5,697 bases of DNA from Opitutaceae bacterium (GCA_031282705.1 JAITDF010000573.1:1-5697), one strand, 5' to 3'. Positions 1-5,697 are shown, counted from the stretch's first letter. Notes: generated by a model from the letters alone, not told the origin. Numbers and translations: made by a program.

Positions 1-1218
1 GTAGAGCGCGCGGTGGTCGGCGGCATGGCGTTCGAGGAGCGCGGCGGCGGCGGTGCCGCCGGCGGCGTCGAGCGGGCGGACGGCGAGGGCGCCGGCGTCG
101 CGGCCCTCGCGTCCGGGGGATTTGAAGGGGCCGTTGAAACTGGTGGCGGCGCTGACGAGGAGCGTGGCGCGTGTGGCGCGGCGGATGAAGAGCGCGGCGG
201 GCGCGGCGGCGGCGGTGGCGGCGGTGGTGGTGGCGGAGGCGGACTTGGCGGGCGGAGCGGGCGGGGCAGTCTCGCCGGGGCCGCCGGCGGTGATTTCGCC
301 GTCGGTTTCGACGACGCGGACGTGGAGGGCGAAGACCATGCCTTCGGGGTTGGGGCCGTCGTCGTAAACCACGGCGTCCGTGCCGCTGTGGGCGATGTGC
401 GCGGGGGCGCGGCCGTGCAGGGCGAGCAGGGCGGCGCCGTCGGCGGGGGTGGCGGCGGGGGTGGTGCTGTCGGCAGAGGCGACGCCGGCGAAGGTGCCGC
501 CGGCGGTGGCGGCGGTGGTGTGGCGGTGCGGGGTGGTGGCGGAGACGTTGAAGTTGAGCGCGCCGGGGCGGTCCGCGGCGAGGCGGACGACGATGAGCTG
601 GTCGGGCCAGCTGGCGAAAACTTCGCGCGTGTGGGTGACGCCGCCGATTTCGCAGCGCGTGACGGCGACGGCGCGGTCGAGGTCGAGGGTGCGTTCGTAA
701 GCGGCGGCGGCAGTGGCGGCAGTGGCGGCGGCGGCGGTGGCATGTTCGGCGGCATGTTCGGCGGCGCCGCCGGTTCCGGCAGGCGCGAGGAAATCGAGGA
801 CGAGGTCGCCGAGCGGCTGGTAGGATTCGCTGAAAAGCCCCTGCATTTCGCGGCAGAGCCGGTCGGCCTTGAGGTAGTCGCCGGCGAAGATGGCGGCGCG
901 CGCGTCTGCGAGCGCGGCGGGGGCGGCGGGGTTGTTCCACTCGCGCGGCGCGCCGGACCAGAGCGTGGCCTCGTTGAGGCTGAGCACTTCGCGGGCGGCG
1001 CCGCCGCGCACCATCGCGCCGAGGCGGCCGTTGCCGACGGGGAGGGCTTCGTTCCAGTCGGCGGCGGGGCGGTCGTAGCGAAGGAGATTGGCGGCGGCGG
1101 GCGGCGCGGCGGCGGCGCTGTCGCCGGCGGCACCGGCGGGCGCAGTGCCGGCGGCGGGCGCGGCGGCGGTTGAAAGCAGGGCGAGGCAGGCGGGGAGGAC
1201 GGGGAGGACGCGTTTCAC
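1..1218 (-). CDS. GH95 family alpha-L-fucosidase-like glycoside hydrolase, N-terminal part (runs off left edge)
   Basis: The minus strand is open from a GTG at 1218 to position 1, giving 406 residues with no stop, so the 3' half lies outside the window. Residues 1-24 look like a Sec signal peptide (VKRVLPVLPACLALLSTAAA, then PAAG), which suggests export. From residue 47 the protein matches the GH95 N-terminal beta-sandwich: WNEALPVGNGRLGAMV (55-70), LNEATLWSGAPREWNNP (81-97), FAGDYLKADRLCREMQG (111-127), SYQPLGDLVLDF (132-143), then YERTLDLDRAVAV, THTREVFASWPDQLIVVRL and SFNGPFK (362-366 region). The last visible residues, HAADHRALY, fit the start of the helical linker. GH95 enzymes are inverting fucosidases (alpha-1,2-fucosyl glycans), with some alpha-L-galactosidases; the catalytic domain is not visible, so substrate cannot be assigned. 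Three Ala/Thr/Pro-rich low-complexity stretches (about 147-173, 227-265, 318-343) interrupt the domain. An in-frame GTG at 1230 is an alternative start; neither start has a Shine-Dalgarno sequence. Confidence 0.86.
   Translation of the reverse strand, partial: MKRVLPVLPACLALLSTAAAPAAGTAPAGAAGDSAAAAPPAAANLLRYDRPAADWNEALPVGNGRLGAMVRGGAAREVLSLNEATLWSGAPREWNNPAAPAALADARAAIFAGDYLKADRLCREMQGLFSESYQPLGDLVLDFLAPAGTGGAAEHAAEHATAAAATAATAAAAYERTLDLDRAVAVTRCEIGGVTHTREVFASWPDQLIVVRLAADRPGALNFNVSATTPHRHTTAATAGGTFAGVASADSTTPAATPADGAALLALHGRAPAHIAHSGTDAVVYDDGPNPEGMVFALHVRVVETDGEITAGGPGETAPPAPPAKSASATTTAATAAAAPAALFIRRATRATLLVSAATSFNGPFKSPGREGRDAGALAVRPLDAAGGTAAAALLERHAADHRALY
739..762. repeat. 12-bp tandem duplication inside the GH95 gene
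   Basis: The 12-mer GGCATGTTCGGC occurs twice head to tail (739-750 and 751-762). On the coding (minus) strand it encodes a duplicated AEHA motif inside an Ala/Thr-rich insert of the GH95 N-terminal domain. The frame is preserved, which fits slippage in a tolerant surface loop. Confidence 0.8.
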
Positions 1219-1339
1219 GGGGCGTGACACAAGGCGTTTCGCCGGCGGGGCGCAATTCAAAGTTCAACGCGAAGCCGCGTCGCGCGCATTGCAAACGGCG
1301 GCGTTTCCTGCTTTTGTTTTTTCCTGTTATAGAAAAGCC
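1219..1339. promoter_or_regulatory. Divergent intergenic region between GH95 gene and nadA
   Basis: This 121-bp gap separates the two divergent starts and must hold or overlap both promoters. It is GC-rich except for an AT-rich patch at about 1311-1335. That patch contains TTATAG (1327-1332) on the plus strand and TATAAC (1330-1325) on the minus strand, either of which could serve as a -10 element. No good -35 is seen at proper spacing for either. No recognisable Shine-Dalgarno precedes the nadA ATG. The assignment is positional inference. Confidence 0.3.
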
Positions 1340-2323
1340 ATGCCAGCCGCCCTCAATTACGAGCCCCTCATCGTCCGCCCGCGGGGCGACGAGCCCGAAA
1401 CGCTCTCGCCCGTCCAGGAGGAAATCCTCGCGCTCAAACGCGAGCGCAACGCCGTCATCCTCGCGCACAACTACCAGATCGGCCCGATCCAGCAGATCGC
1501 CGATTACGTGGGCGACTCGCTCGGCCTCTCCTGCCAGGCGCAGCGCGCCGAGGCCGGCGTGATCCTTTTCTGCGGGGTGCATTTCATGGCCGAGACCGCG
1601 AAAATCGTGAACCCCGGACGCACCGTGCTGCTGCCCGAGCCGGACGCCGGCTGCTCGCTTTCCGACTCCTGCCCCGCCGGCCGGCTCGCCGAATACAAGG
1701 CCGCGCACCCCGGCCTTTACGTGGTCGCCTACATCAACTGCTCCGCCGCCGTGAAGGCGCTCAGCGACGTCATCTGCACCAGCGGCAACGCCGCCAGAAT
1801 CGTCTCCCGCGTCCCGTCCGGGCGCGAAATCCTCTTCGTGCCCGACCAGAATCTCGGGCAATGGGTCTCGCAGCAAACCGGGCGCCGGATGCGCCTCTGG
1901 CCGGGCAGTTGCTACGCGCACGTGCAATTCACCGCGCAGGCCGTCGAGGGGATCCGCGACCGGTTTCCCGGCGCGCCCGTCGTCGCGCATCCCGAATGCG
2001 TGCAGGCCGTGCGCGATCTCGCCGACGAGGTTTGCAGCACGGAGCAGATGATCGCCTTCGCGCGCAAACACCCCGCCCGTGAAATCATCGTCGTCACGGA
2101 AAGCGGCATGCTGCACCGCCTGCGCCGCGAGGTGCCCGGCAAAACCTTCATCGCCGGCCCCACCGACACCTGCGCGTGCAACGACTGCCGTTTCATGAAA
2201 ATGAACACGATCGAGAAAGTCCGCGACGCGCTCAAGACCCTGTCGCCCGCGATCGAGCTGCCCGAGGACATCCGCGCCGCCGCGCTCGCCCCCATCCAGC
2301 GCATGCTCGACTGGAGCAAATAA
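1340..2323 (+). CDS. nadA: Quinolinate synthase NadA
   Basis: This 327-residue protein is the usual length for NadA. It is a cytoplasmic [4Fe-4S] enzyme that condenses iminoaspartate with dihydroxyacetone phosphate to quinolinate in de novo NAD synthesis. Visible family motifs are HNYQ (43-46, with the catalytic His and Tyr), DYVGDSLGLS (55-64), FCGVHFMAETAKI (77-89), GSCYAHVQF (189-197), HPEC (217-220) and CNDCRFMKMNT (280-290). By comparison with characterised NadA proteins the cluster ligands are Cys105 (in DAGCSLSD), Cys191 and a Cys of the C-terminal cluster, most likely Cys283. That cluster is C278-x-C280-x-x-C283, unlike the CxxCxxC of the E. coli type. The reading frame is open upstream to 1088, but ATG 1340 is chosen because family similarity begins just after it and the upstream part overlaps the divergent GH95 gene. 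There is no nadB or nadC in the window. Confidence 0.97.
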   Translation: MPAALNYEPLIVRPRGDEPETLSPVQEEILALKRERNAVILAHNYQIGPIQQIADYVGDSLGLSCQAQRAEAGVILFCGVHFMAETAKIVNPGRTVLLPEPDAGCSLSDSCPAGRLAEYKAAHPGLYVVAYINCSAAVKALSDVICTSGNAARIVSRVPSGREILFVPDQNLGQWVSQQTGRRMRLWPGSCYAHVQFTAQAVEGIRDRFPGAPVVAHPECVQAVRDLADEVCSTEQMIAFARKHPAREIIVVTESGMLHRLRREVPGKTFIAGPTDTCACNDCRFMKMNTIEKVRDALKTLSPAIELPEDIRAAALAPIQRMLDWSK

Positions 2324-2412
2324 ACGCCGCAAACGCCGGCCCTTCGCGGCGGGGCGATTTATCACCCGCCCGAAGAACCGGCGCCCCGTTCCACGGCCGT
2401 CGTTTCCCGTTC

Positions 2413-2540
2413 TCATTCGTCATTCGTCCATCGTCCATCGTTTTTCATTTTTTGCCTTTCTCCAAGTGCGCACAGGGAAAAGGGAAAGAGGAAAGAGAAC
2501 GAAAAAGAGGAACGATAAACGATGGACGATGAACGAATGA
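2413..2540. repeat. Long inverted repeat with 7-nt tandem repeats in its left arm
   Basis: The arms 2420-2443 and 2517-2540 are reverse complements at 23 of 24 positions, separated by 73 nt. The left side consists of 7-nt tandem units: CATTCGT twice (2414-2427), then CCATCGT twice (2428-2441). The interior is a pyrimidine-rich stretch (about 2440-2463) facing a purine-rich stretch (about 2475-2512). These pair imperfectly, so the whole element can fold into one long stem-loop. An 8-bp palindrome GTGCGCAC (2466-2473) lies near the middle. It could be a dispersed non-coding repeat or a long hairpin that ends nadA transcription. Confidence 0.8.
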
Positions 2541-2563
2541 TTCAGGCCGGGGATTCAGGCTGG
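2539..2563. repeat. Near-identical 12-mer pair upstream of gcvT
   Basis: GATTCAGGCCGG (2539-2550) and GATTCAGGCTGG (2552-2563) differ at one base and are offset by 13 bp. They directly follow the right arm of the long inverted repeat. They may be an operator-like direct repeat or part of the same repeat element; the sequence does not decide. Confidence 0.5.
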
Positions 2564-2629
2564 CCCCCCCCTTCTCTTTCGACTCCTTTCTTGCCCGAAG
2601 CCCGGCGAACCGTCCTAGTGTTGCCCTGC

Positions 2630-3835
<1,206 letters not shown>

Positions 3836-3868
3836 ACGCCGGCGAAGCCCGAAGGCGGAAAAAGCCGG

Positions 3869-3904
3869 CGATTTAAATCGACTTGCATCGACTTAAATCG
3901 ACTA
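3869..3904. repeat. 10-bp tandem repeat (three units) starting in a 12-bp palindrome
   Basis: Three head-to-tail decamers are present: AAATCGACTT (3875-3884), GCATCGACTT (3885-3894) and AAATCGACTA (3895-3904). The first overlaps the perfect palindrome CGATTTAAATCG (3869-3880). Regular spacing of one helical turn could suit a regulator binding on one face of the DNA, or it may be a slippage product. The block is AT-rich against very GC-rich surroundings. Confidence 0.75.
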
Positions 3905-3910
3905 AAACAT

Positions 3911-3952
3911 CGCCGCACCGCACCGCACCGCCGCACCACCGCACCGCCGCCA
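3911..3952. repeat. CGCAC/CGC short tandem repeat tract
   Basis: The tract is built almost entirely of CGCAC pentamers interspersed with CGC and CAC triplets, with no G-run on the plus strand. It forms the second block of the gcvT-gcvH spacer and looks like microsatellite-type expansion. Confidence 0.65.
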
Positions 3953-3982
3953 CATCGCCGAAACGCAACATCGCCGAAACGC
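3952..3982. repeat. 16-bp-period direct repeat in gcvT-gcvH spacer
   Basis: The 15-mer ACATCGCCGAAACGC occurs at 3952-3966 and identically at 3968-3982. A related start (ACATCGCCG) also occurs at about 3908-3916, before the CGCAC tract, which suggests a nested history of duplication. Confidence 0.75.
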
Positions 3983-4030
3983 CAGAGCCAGCGCACCGCC
4001 GCACCGAAACACCCTTTTTTCTCCAACCCG

Positions 4031-4075
4031 CAACGCATCTCCCGCCAACGCATCTCCCGCCAACACGCATCCCGC
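4031..4075. repeat. 15-bp tandem repeat (three units) directly upstream of gcvH
   Basis: CAACGCATCTCCCGC is repeated exactly at 4031-4045 and 4046-4060, followed by the variant CAACACGCATCCCGC at 4061-4075. The array ends three bases before the gcvH ATG, so it occupies the position where a ribosome binding site would be; it contains no Shine-Dalgarno-like sequence. Confidence 0.85.
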
Positions 4076-4078
4076 ATC

Positions 4079-4468
4079 ATGAACAACAGCGACATCCCCG
4101 CAGATCTCAAATACGCGAAATCCCACGAATGGGTCCGCACCGGCGCCGACGGCACCGCCACCATCGGCATCACCGCATACGCGCAAAACAGCCTCGGAGA
4201 CATCACCTACGTGCAACTCCCGCAACCCGGCGCCATGCTCAAGGCCGGCGATGCCTTCGGCGTGGTCGAATCCGTGAAAGCGGCCTCCGATCTCTACGCG
4301 CCGATCTCCGGCACCGTGGTCGAGGTGAACACCGGGCTTGATTCCGCCCCGGAGAAAGTGAACCAGGCGCCCTACGGCGAAGGCTGGCTGCTGAAGCTCA
4401 AAATCGCCCGCCCCGCCGAACCCGACGCCCTGCTCGACGCCGCCGGCTACGCCGCGCTCATCGGCTGA
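4079..4468 (+). CDS. gcvH: Glycine cleavage system H protein
   Basis: The protein is 129 residues, a normal length for GcvH. It is a small lipoylated carrier that shuttles the aminomethyl intermediate between the P, T and L proteins. It shows the family pattern: YAKSHEWVR (12-20), GITAYAQNSLGDITYVQLP (30-48), the lipoyl-attachment motif GVVESVKAASDLYAPISG (61-78) with Lys67 as the lipoylation site, and the NQAPYGEGWLLKL segment (95-107). The ATG at 4079 follows a 15-bp tandem repeat array and has no Shine-Dalgarno sequence. gcvT lies upstream on the same strand, which supports a shared role and possibly co-transcription despite the 243-bp gap. gcvP does not follow; the DNA changes to AT-rich accessory sequence within about 100 bp. 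Confidence 0.97.
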   Translation: MNNSDIPADLKYAKSHEWVRTGADGTATIGITAYAQNSLGDITYVQLPQPGAMLKAGDAFGVVESVKAASDLYAPISGTVVEVNTGLDSAPEKVNQAPYGEGWLLKLKIARPAEPDALLDAAGYAALIG

Positions 4469-4507
4469 GCCAAAAGGTGGCGGCAAAGGGCACGGACGCG
4501 GGCTTTG

Positions 4508-4529
4508 AAGCAGACTTGGAAGTCTGCTT
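4508..4529. terminator. Perfect palindrome hairpin after gcvH; possible terminator or REP-like element
   Basis: AAGCAGACTT and AAGTCTGCTT are exact reverse complements separated by GG; in RNA this would be about 9 bp with a TGGA loop. Only three T follow the stem on the plus strand, so termination would be weak by the classical rule. The hairpin lies 40 bp after the gcvH stop. It could equally be a dispersed palindromic repeat marking the edge of the AT-rich segment. Confidence 0.55.
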
Positions 4530-4578
4530 TATAGGGCTGGCTGGAACGTCGCAAACAGCCGAAACGTTGGACGAAATG

Positions 4579-4592
4579 GGCTAAAAATAGCC
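4579..4592. terminator. Small stem-loop at the start of the AT-rich segment
   Basis: GGCTA pairs with TAGCC around an AAAA loop, followed by CGGAATTTAAT. The stem is only 5 bp and lacks a proper T-tract, so a terminator role for gcvH read-through is a weak possibility. Confidence 0.25.
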
Positions 4593-4620
4593 GGAATTTA
4601 ATATTCAACAAATATGGACA

Positions 4621-4638
4621 ATGCTAAATTATTAGCAT
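4621..4638. promoter_or_regulatory. 7-bp inverted repeat upstream of the kinase gene
   Basis: ATGCTAA and TTAGCAT are perfect reverse complements around ATTA, 31 bp upstream of the kinase ATG. In this leader it may be an operator or a structured 5' UTR element. A TGGACA at 4615-4620 abuts it and could be a poor -35, but no good -10 is found at standard spacing. The kinase promoter is therefore not firmly identified. Confidence 0.35.
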
Positions 4639-4669
4639 AAACCTTATCATAAAAGGGAAAATAGTTGAA

Positions 4670-5302
4670 ATGATAAAATCACTCCCCGATCGAATTAATG
4701 AACAAATAAACAAAATAACAGAAGACATGCGGAATTTGTCAGGCAGGATTCCACGTCCTGTGGTTGTGGCTATGGATGGCGCAAGCGGATCGGGAAAATC
4801 AACCATCGCCCAAGTGTTCGCCGGCAAATTGCAGGCTGCAATAATACCATTGGATGCTTTCTTTTCTGCAAATATTCCCGATGCGCAATGGGATGAATTC
4901 TCCGTAATAGAAAGGCTGGGAAAAGTTTTTGATTGGAATCGGGTGCGCTCCTTGGCAATCGAACCGCTTCGTAAAAAATCACAGGCTAAATGGCGTCCAT
5001 TTGATTTCCTTGCCGGAATACAGCAGGACGGCACTTATAAATTGAAAAATGAAGAGACAATTCGCGATCCTTCTGAAATTGTCCTTCTTGAAGGCGCTTA
5101 TTCTTCCAGTTCTTTTTTAGCGGATTTAATAGATTTAACAATATTGATCGATGTCCCAGTGGAAGAACGGCATAAACGTCTTTTGCCAAGGGATGATTCT
5201 GCTTTTTTAGAACAGTGGCACAAGCGTTGGGATGTCGTGGAGGCTTATTATTTTGAACATCTAAGGCCAAAAACTTCTTTTGATTGGGTAATAGAAGGAT
5301 AA
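4670..5302 (+). CDS. Uridine kinase-like P-loop NTPase
   Basis: This 210-residue protein looks complete and soluble. It has a Walker A motif GASGSGKST (37-45) preceded by a hydrophobic strand PVVVAMD (30-36). A DAFF motif (62-65) sits where uridine kinases carry a catalytic or substrate-contacting Asp. WRPFDF (108-113) follows, then a Walker-B-like strand IVLLEGAYS (137-145), LTILIDVP (156-163) and an Arg-rich lid segment (RHKRLLPRDD, 167-176). It ends W..VEAYYFEHL...FDWVIEG, the usual end of the family. These features fit the uridine kinase/phosphoribulokinase-like superfamily that phosphorylates small nucleosides or sugars; the substrate is not determined by the motifs. The gene is AT-rich, unlike gcvH just upstream, and has only a weak Shine-Dalgarno (AAGGGA, 4653-4658). 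Horizontal acquisition is inferred from composition. Confidence 0.82.
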   Translation: MIKSLPDRINEQINKITEDMRNLSGRIPRPVVVAMDGASGSGKSTIAQVFAGKLQAAIIPLDAFFSANIPDAQWDEFSVIERLGKVFDWNRVRSLAIEPLRKKSQAKWRPFDFLAGIQQDGTYKLKNEETIRDPSEIVLLEGAYSSSSFLADLIDLTILIDVPVEERHKRLLPRDDSAFLEQWHKRWDVVEAYYFEHLRPKTSFDWVIEG

Positions 5303-5348
5303 AATGGCAAAAAAATAATGTGTAAACGTATTAAAGTACGCCCAACAT

Positions 5349-5386
5349 CGCATACAGCCGGAACGTCTGTGCAATCCGGCAATGCG
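5349..5386. promoter_or_regulatory. Two-part hairpin just upstream of the strong promoter
   Basis: Outer arms CGCAT (5349-5353) and ATGCG (5382-5386) and inner arms GCCGGA (5357-5362) and TCCGGC (5375-5380) pair around a 12-nt loop, with a small asymmetric internal loop. No T-tract follows, so it is not a classical terminator. It ends 6 bp before the -35 box, so it may be an operator or a structure that ends kinase transcription by other means. Confidence 0.45.
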
Positions 5387-5391
5387 TATAA

Positions 5392-5420
5392 TTGACAAAA
5401 GCTATTTATAAAAATATAAT
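5392..5420 (+). promoter_or_regulatory. Perfect-consensus sigma70-type promoter
   Basis: TTGACA (5392-5397) and TATAAT (5415-5420) are both exact consensus hexamers separated by exactly 17 bp, with an AT-rich spacer. The predicted start is about 5427, giving a leader of roughly 28 nt before the ATG at 5455. This is the only promoter in the window that can be called with confidence. Confidence 0.88.
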
Positions 5421-5437
5421 TTATCCATGTTAAGAAT

Positions 5438-5445
5438 AAAGAAGG
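5438..5445 (+). promoter_or_regulatory. Shine-Dalgarno sequence deciding the start at 5455
   Basis: AAAGAAGG (5438-5445) lies 9 nt before ATG 5455. A nearer ATG at 5450 would read only Met-Lys-stop, so 5455 is preferred. The other gene starts in the high-GC part of the window have no comparable site. Confidence 0.7.
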
Positions 5446-5454
5446 TATTATGAA

Positions 5455-5595
5455 ATGAAAAGATATTGCCTAAAAAGTCTTAACCGGATATTGCTATCAA
5501 TTATTATTTTCTCTTTATGCTCATGCGTTATGTCGATTGATGATATTGTAGGAATGTCAAGTAAAGAAATGATAGAACATACTACAAGGCTATAA
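5455..5595 (+). CDS. Short ORF with lipoprotein signal peptide (likely 5' part of a broken gene)
   Basis: The frame encodes 46 residues: a basic N-terminus (MKRYCLKSLNR), a hydrophobic core (ILLSIIIFSL, 12-21) and a lipobox-like LCSC with Cys24 as the lipidation site. About 22 further residues follow before TAA at 5593-5595. It has a strong promoter and a good Shine-Dalgarno. A different frame downstream carries a serine hydrolase segment, so this is probably the secretion leader of a lipoprotein hydrolase that has lost its frame. A genuine tiny lipoprotein is the alternative. Confidence 0.55.
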   Translation: MKRYCLKSLNRILLSIIIFSLCSCVMSIDDIVGMSSKEMIEHTTRL

Positions 5596-5697
5596 GCGAA
5601 GGCAAAGCCAATTTAAATGATTCAATTGACCGTTTTCTTGATCTTCCCGCAAAAAATTATTACCCGACTATAAAACGCCTCTTAACCCATACGTCAG
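5565..5697 (+). pseudogene. Serine hydrolase (beta-lactamase/PBP-like) fragment, frameshifted, runs off right edge
   Basis: In a frame shifted relative to the 5455 ORF, the sequence is open from 5565 to the window end. It reads YYKAISEGKANLNDSIDRF, then LDLPAKNYYPTIKRLLTHTS. The EGKxNLxDSIDrfL...Y.PTIKRLLTHTS pattern is the segment that follows the SxxK helix in class C beta-lactamase-like serine hydrolases, ending in the conserved LLTHTSG. No start codon for this frame exists after the stop at 5562-5564. The region expected between the lipobox and this segment (about 50 or more residues including SxxK) is absent in all frames. The gene therefore looks both frameshifted and internally deleted. 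The rest lies outside the window. Confidence 0.6.

Larger units (their letters stand above)
2324..2629. other. Intergenic region nadA-gcvT, repeat-rich, no gene
   Basis: This 306-bp gap holds no supportable gene. In-frame ATGs at 2522 and 2537 would extend gcvT by up to 36 residues, but that extension is translated repeat DNA with no family similarity. A weak 6-bp stem (2325-2330 with 2346-2351) follows nadA without a T-tract, so no convincing intrinsic terminator is seen there. A run of eight C (2563-2570 region) and two near-identical 12-mers close the repeat block. No glycine riboswitch core was recognised upstream of gcvT. Confidence 0.6.
4551..5369. repeat. Imperfect 20-bp direct repeats flanking the kinase gene
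   Basis: 4551-4570 and 5350-5369 match at 16 of 20 positions around a shared core ACAGCCGRAACGT. The GGAACGTC octamer also occurs near each copy (4543-4550 and 5360-5367). The copies are 799 bp apart and bracket the AT-rich kinase gene. This could mark the ends of an inserted unit or be chance similarity. Confidence 0.35.

Noticed and set aside
13..1173. Long plus-strand open frame of 386 residues, very Gly-rich
   Set aside because: It is the antisense shadow of the GH95 gene. Its composition is extreme and without domains, while the minus strand gives clear GH95 motifs throughout.
1088..1339. N-terminal extension of nadA from 1088
   Set aside because: It overlaps the GH95 signal-peptide region antisense. 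NadA similarity begins only after ATG 1340 and the 327-residue form has normal length.
2522..2629. N-terminal extension of gcvT from ATG 2522 or 2537
   Set aside because: The extra residues come from inverted-repeat DNA and lack family similarity. GcvT normally begins with the LKRTPLFDFH region.
2324..2629. Glycine riboswitch upstream of gcvT
   Set aside because: No recognisable conserved aptamer core was found. The structure present is a repeat-derived stem-loop.
3875..4075. CRISPR array
   Set aside because: The units are 5-16 bp and contiguous, without unique spacers of regular length, and no cas genes are near.
4624..5034. Minus-strand open frame of 136 residues within the kinase gene
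   Set aside because: Shadow of the kinase frame, which has intact Walker A and other family motifs on the plus strand.
4562..5346. Integron cassette: GTTGGAC at 4566-4572 and GCCCAAC at 5340-5346 fit attC core consensus
   Set aside because: No matching complementary partner core is found at attC distance from either site, so no complete attC site can be built.

Overview
The window comes from a high-GC bacterial chromosome. Gene content, the Ala/Arg/Gly-rich coding style and the nearly Shine-Dalgarno-free gene starts resemble Verrucomicrobiota, perhaps Opitutaceae. This is inference from style and gene families; there is no 16S rRNA or other phylogenetic marker here. Composition changes sharply: positions 1 to about 4500 are very GC-rich, and about 4575 to 5697 is clearly AT-rich.

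Layout. (1) 1-1218, minus strand: the N-terminal half of a secreted family GH95 fucosidase-like glycoside hydrolase, running off the left edge. (2) 1219-1339: divergent intergenic region. (3) 1340-2323, plus: nadA, quinolinate synthase. (4) 2324-2629: intergenic stretch dominated by a long inverted repeat with 24-bp arms and 7-nt tandem repeats. (5) 2630-3835, plus: gcvT, with an unusual repeat-derived C-terminal tail. (6) 3836-4078: intergenic mosaic of four different short tandem repeats. (7) 4079-4468, plus: gcvH. (8) 4469-4669: transition zone with three small hairpins. (9) 4670-5302, plus: AT-rich uridine kinase-like P-loop protein. (10) 5303-5454: a hairpin, then a perfect-consensus sigma70-type promoter with 17-bp spacing. 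(11) 5455-5697: a lipoprotein signal sequence followed, in a different frame, by a piece of a serine hydrolase (beta-lactamase family), which looks like a broken gene cut by the right edge.

Function. GcvT and GcvH are the T and H proteins of the glycine cleavage system: the H protein carries the aminomethyl group on lipoyl-lysine, and the T protein passes the methylene to tetrahydrofolate and releases ammonia. gcvP, which often follows gcvH, is not present; the AT-rich segment begins there instead. NadA makes quinolinate for NAD synthesis. The GH95 enzyme would act on fucosylated glycans outside the cytoplasm. The AT-rich right end looks like recently acquired accessory DNA.

I did not find a convincing new multi-gene system. 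The best leads are the strong promoter driving an apparently broken lipoprotein/hydrolase gene, the compositional break right after gcvH, and the dense repeats around gcvT.
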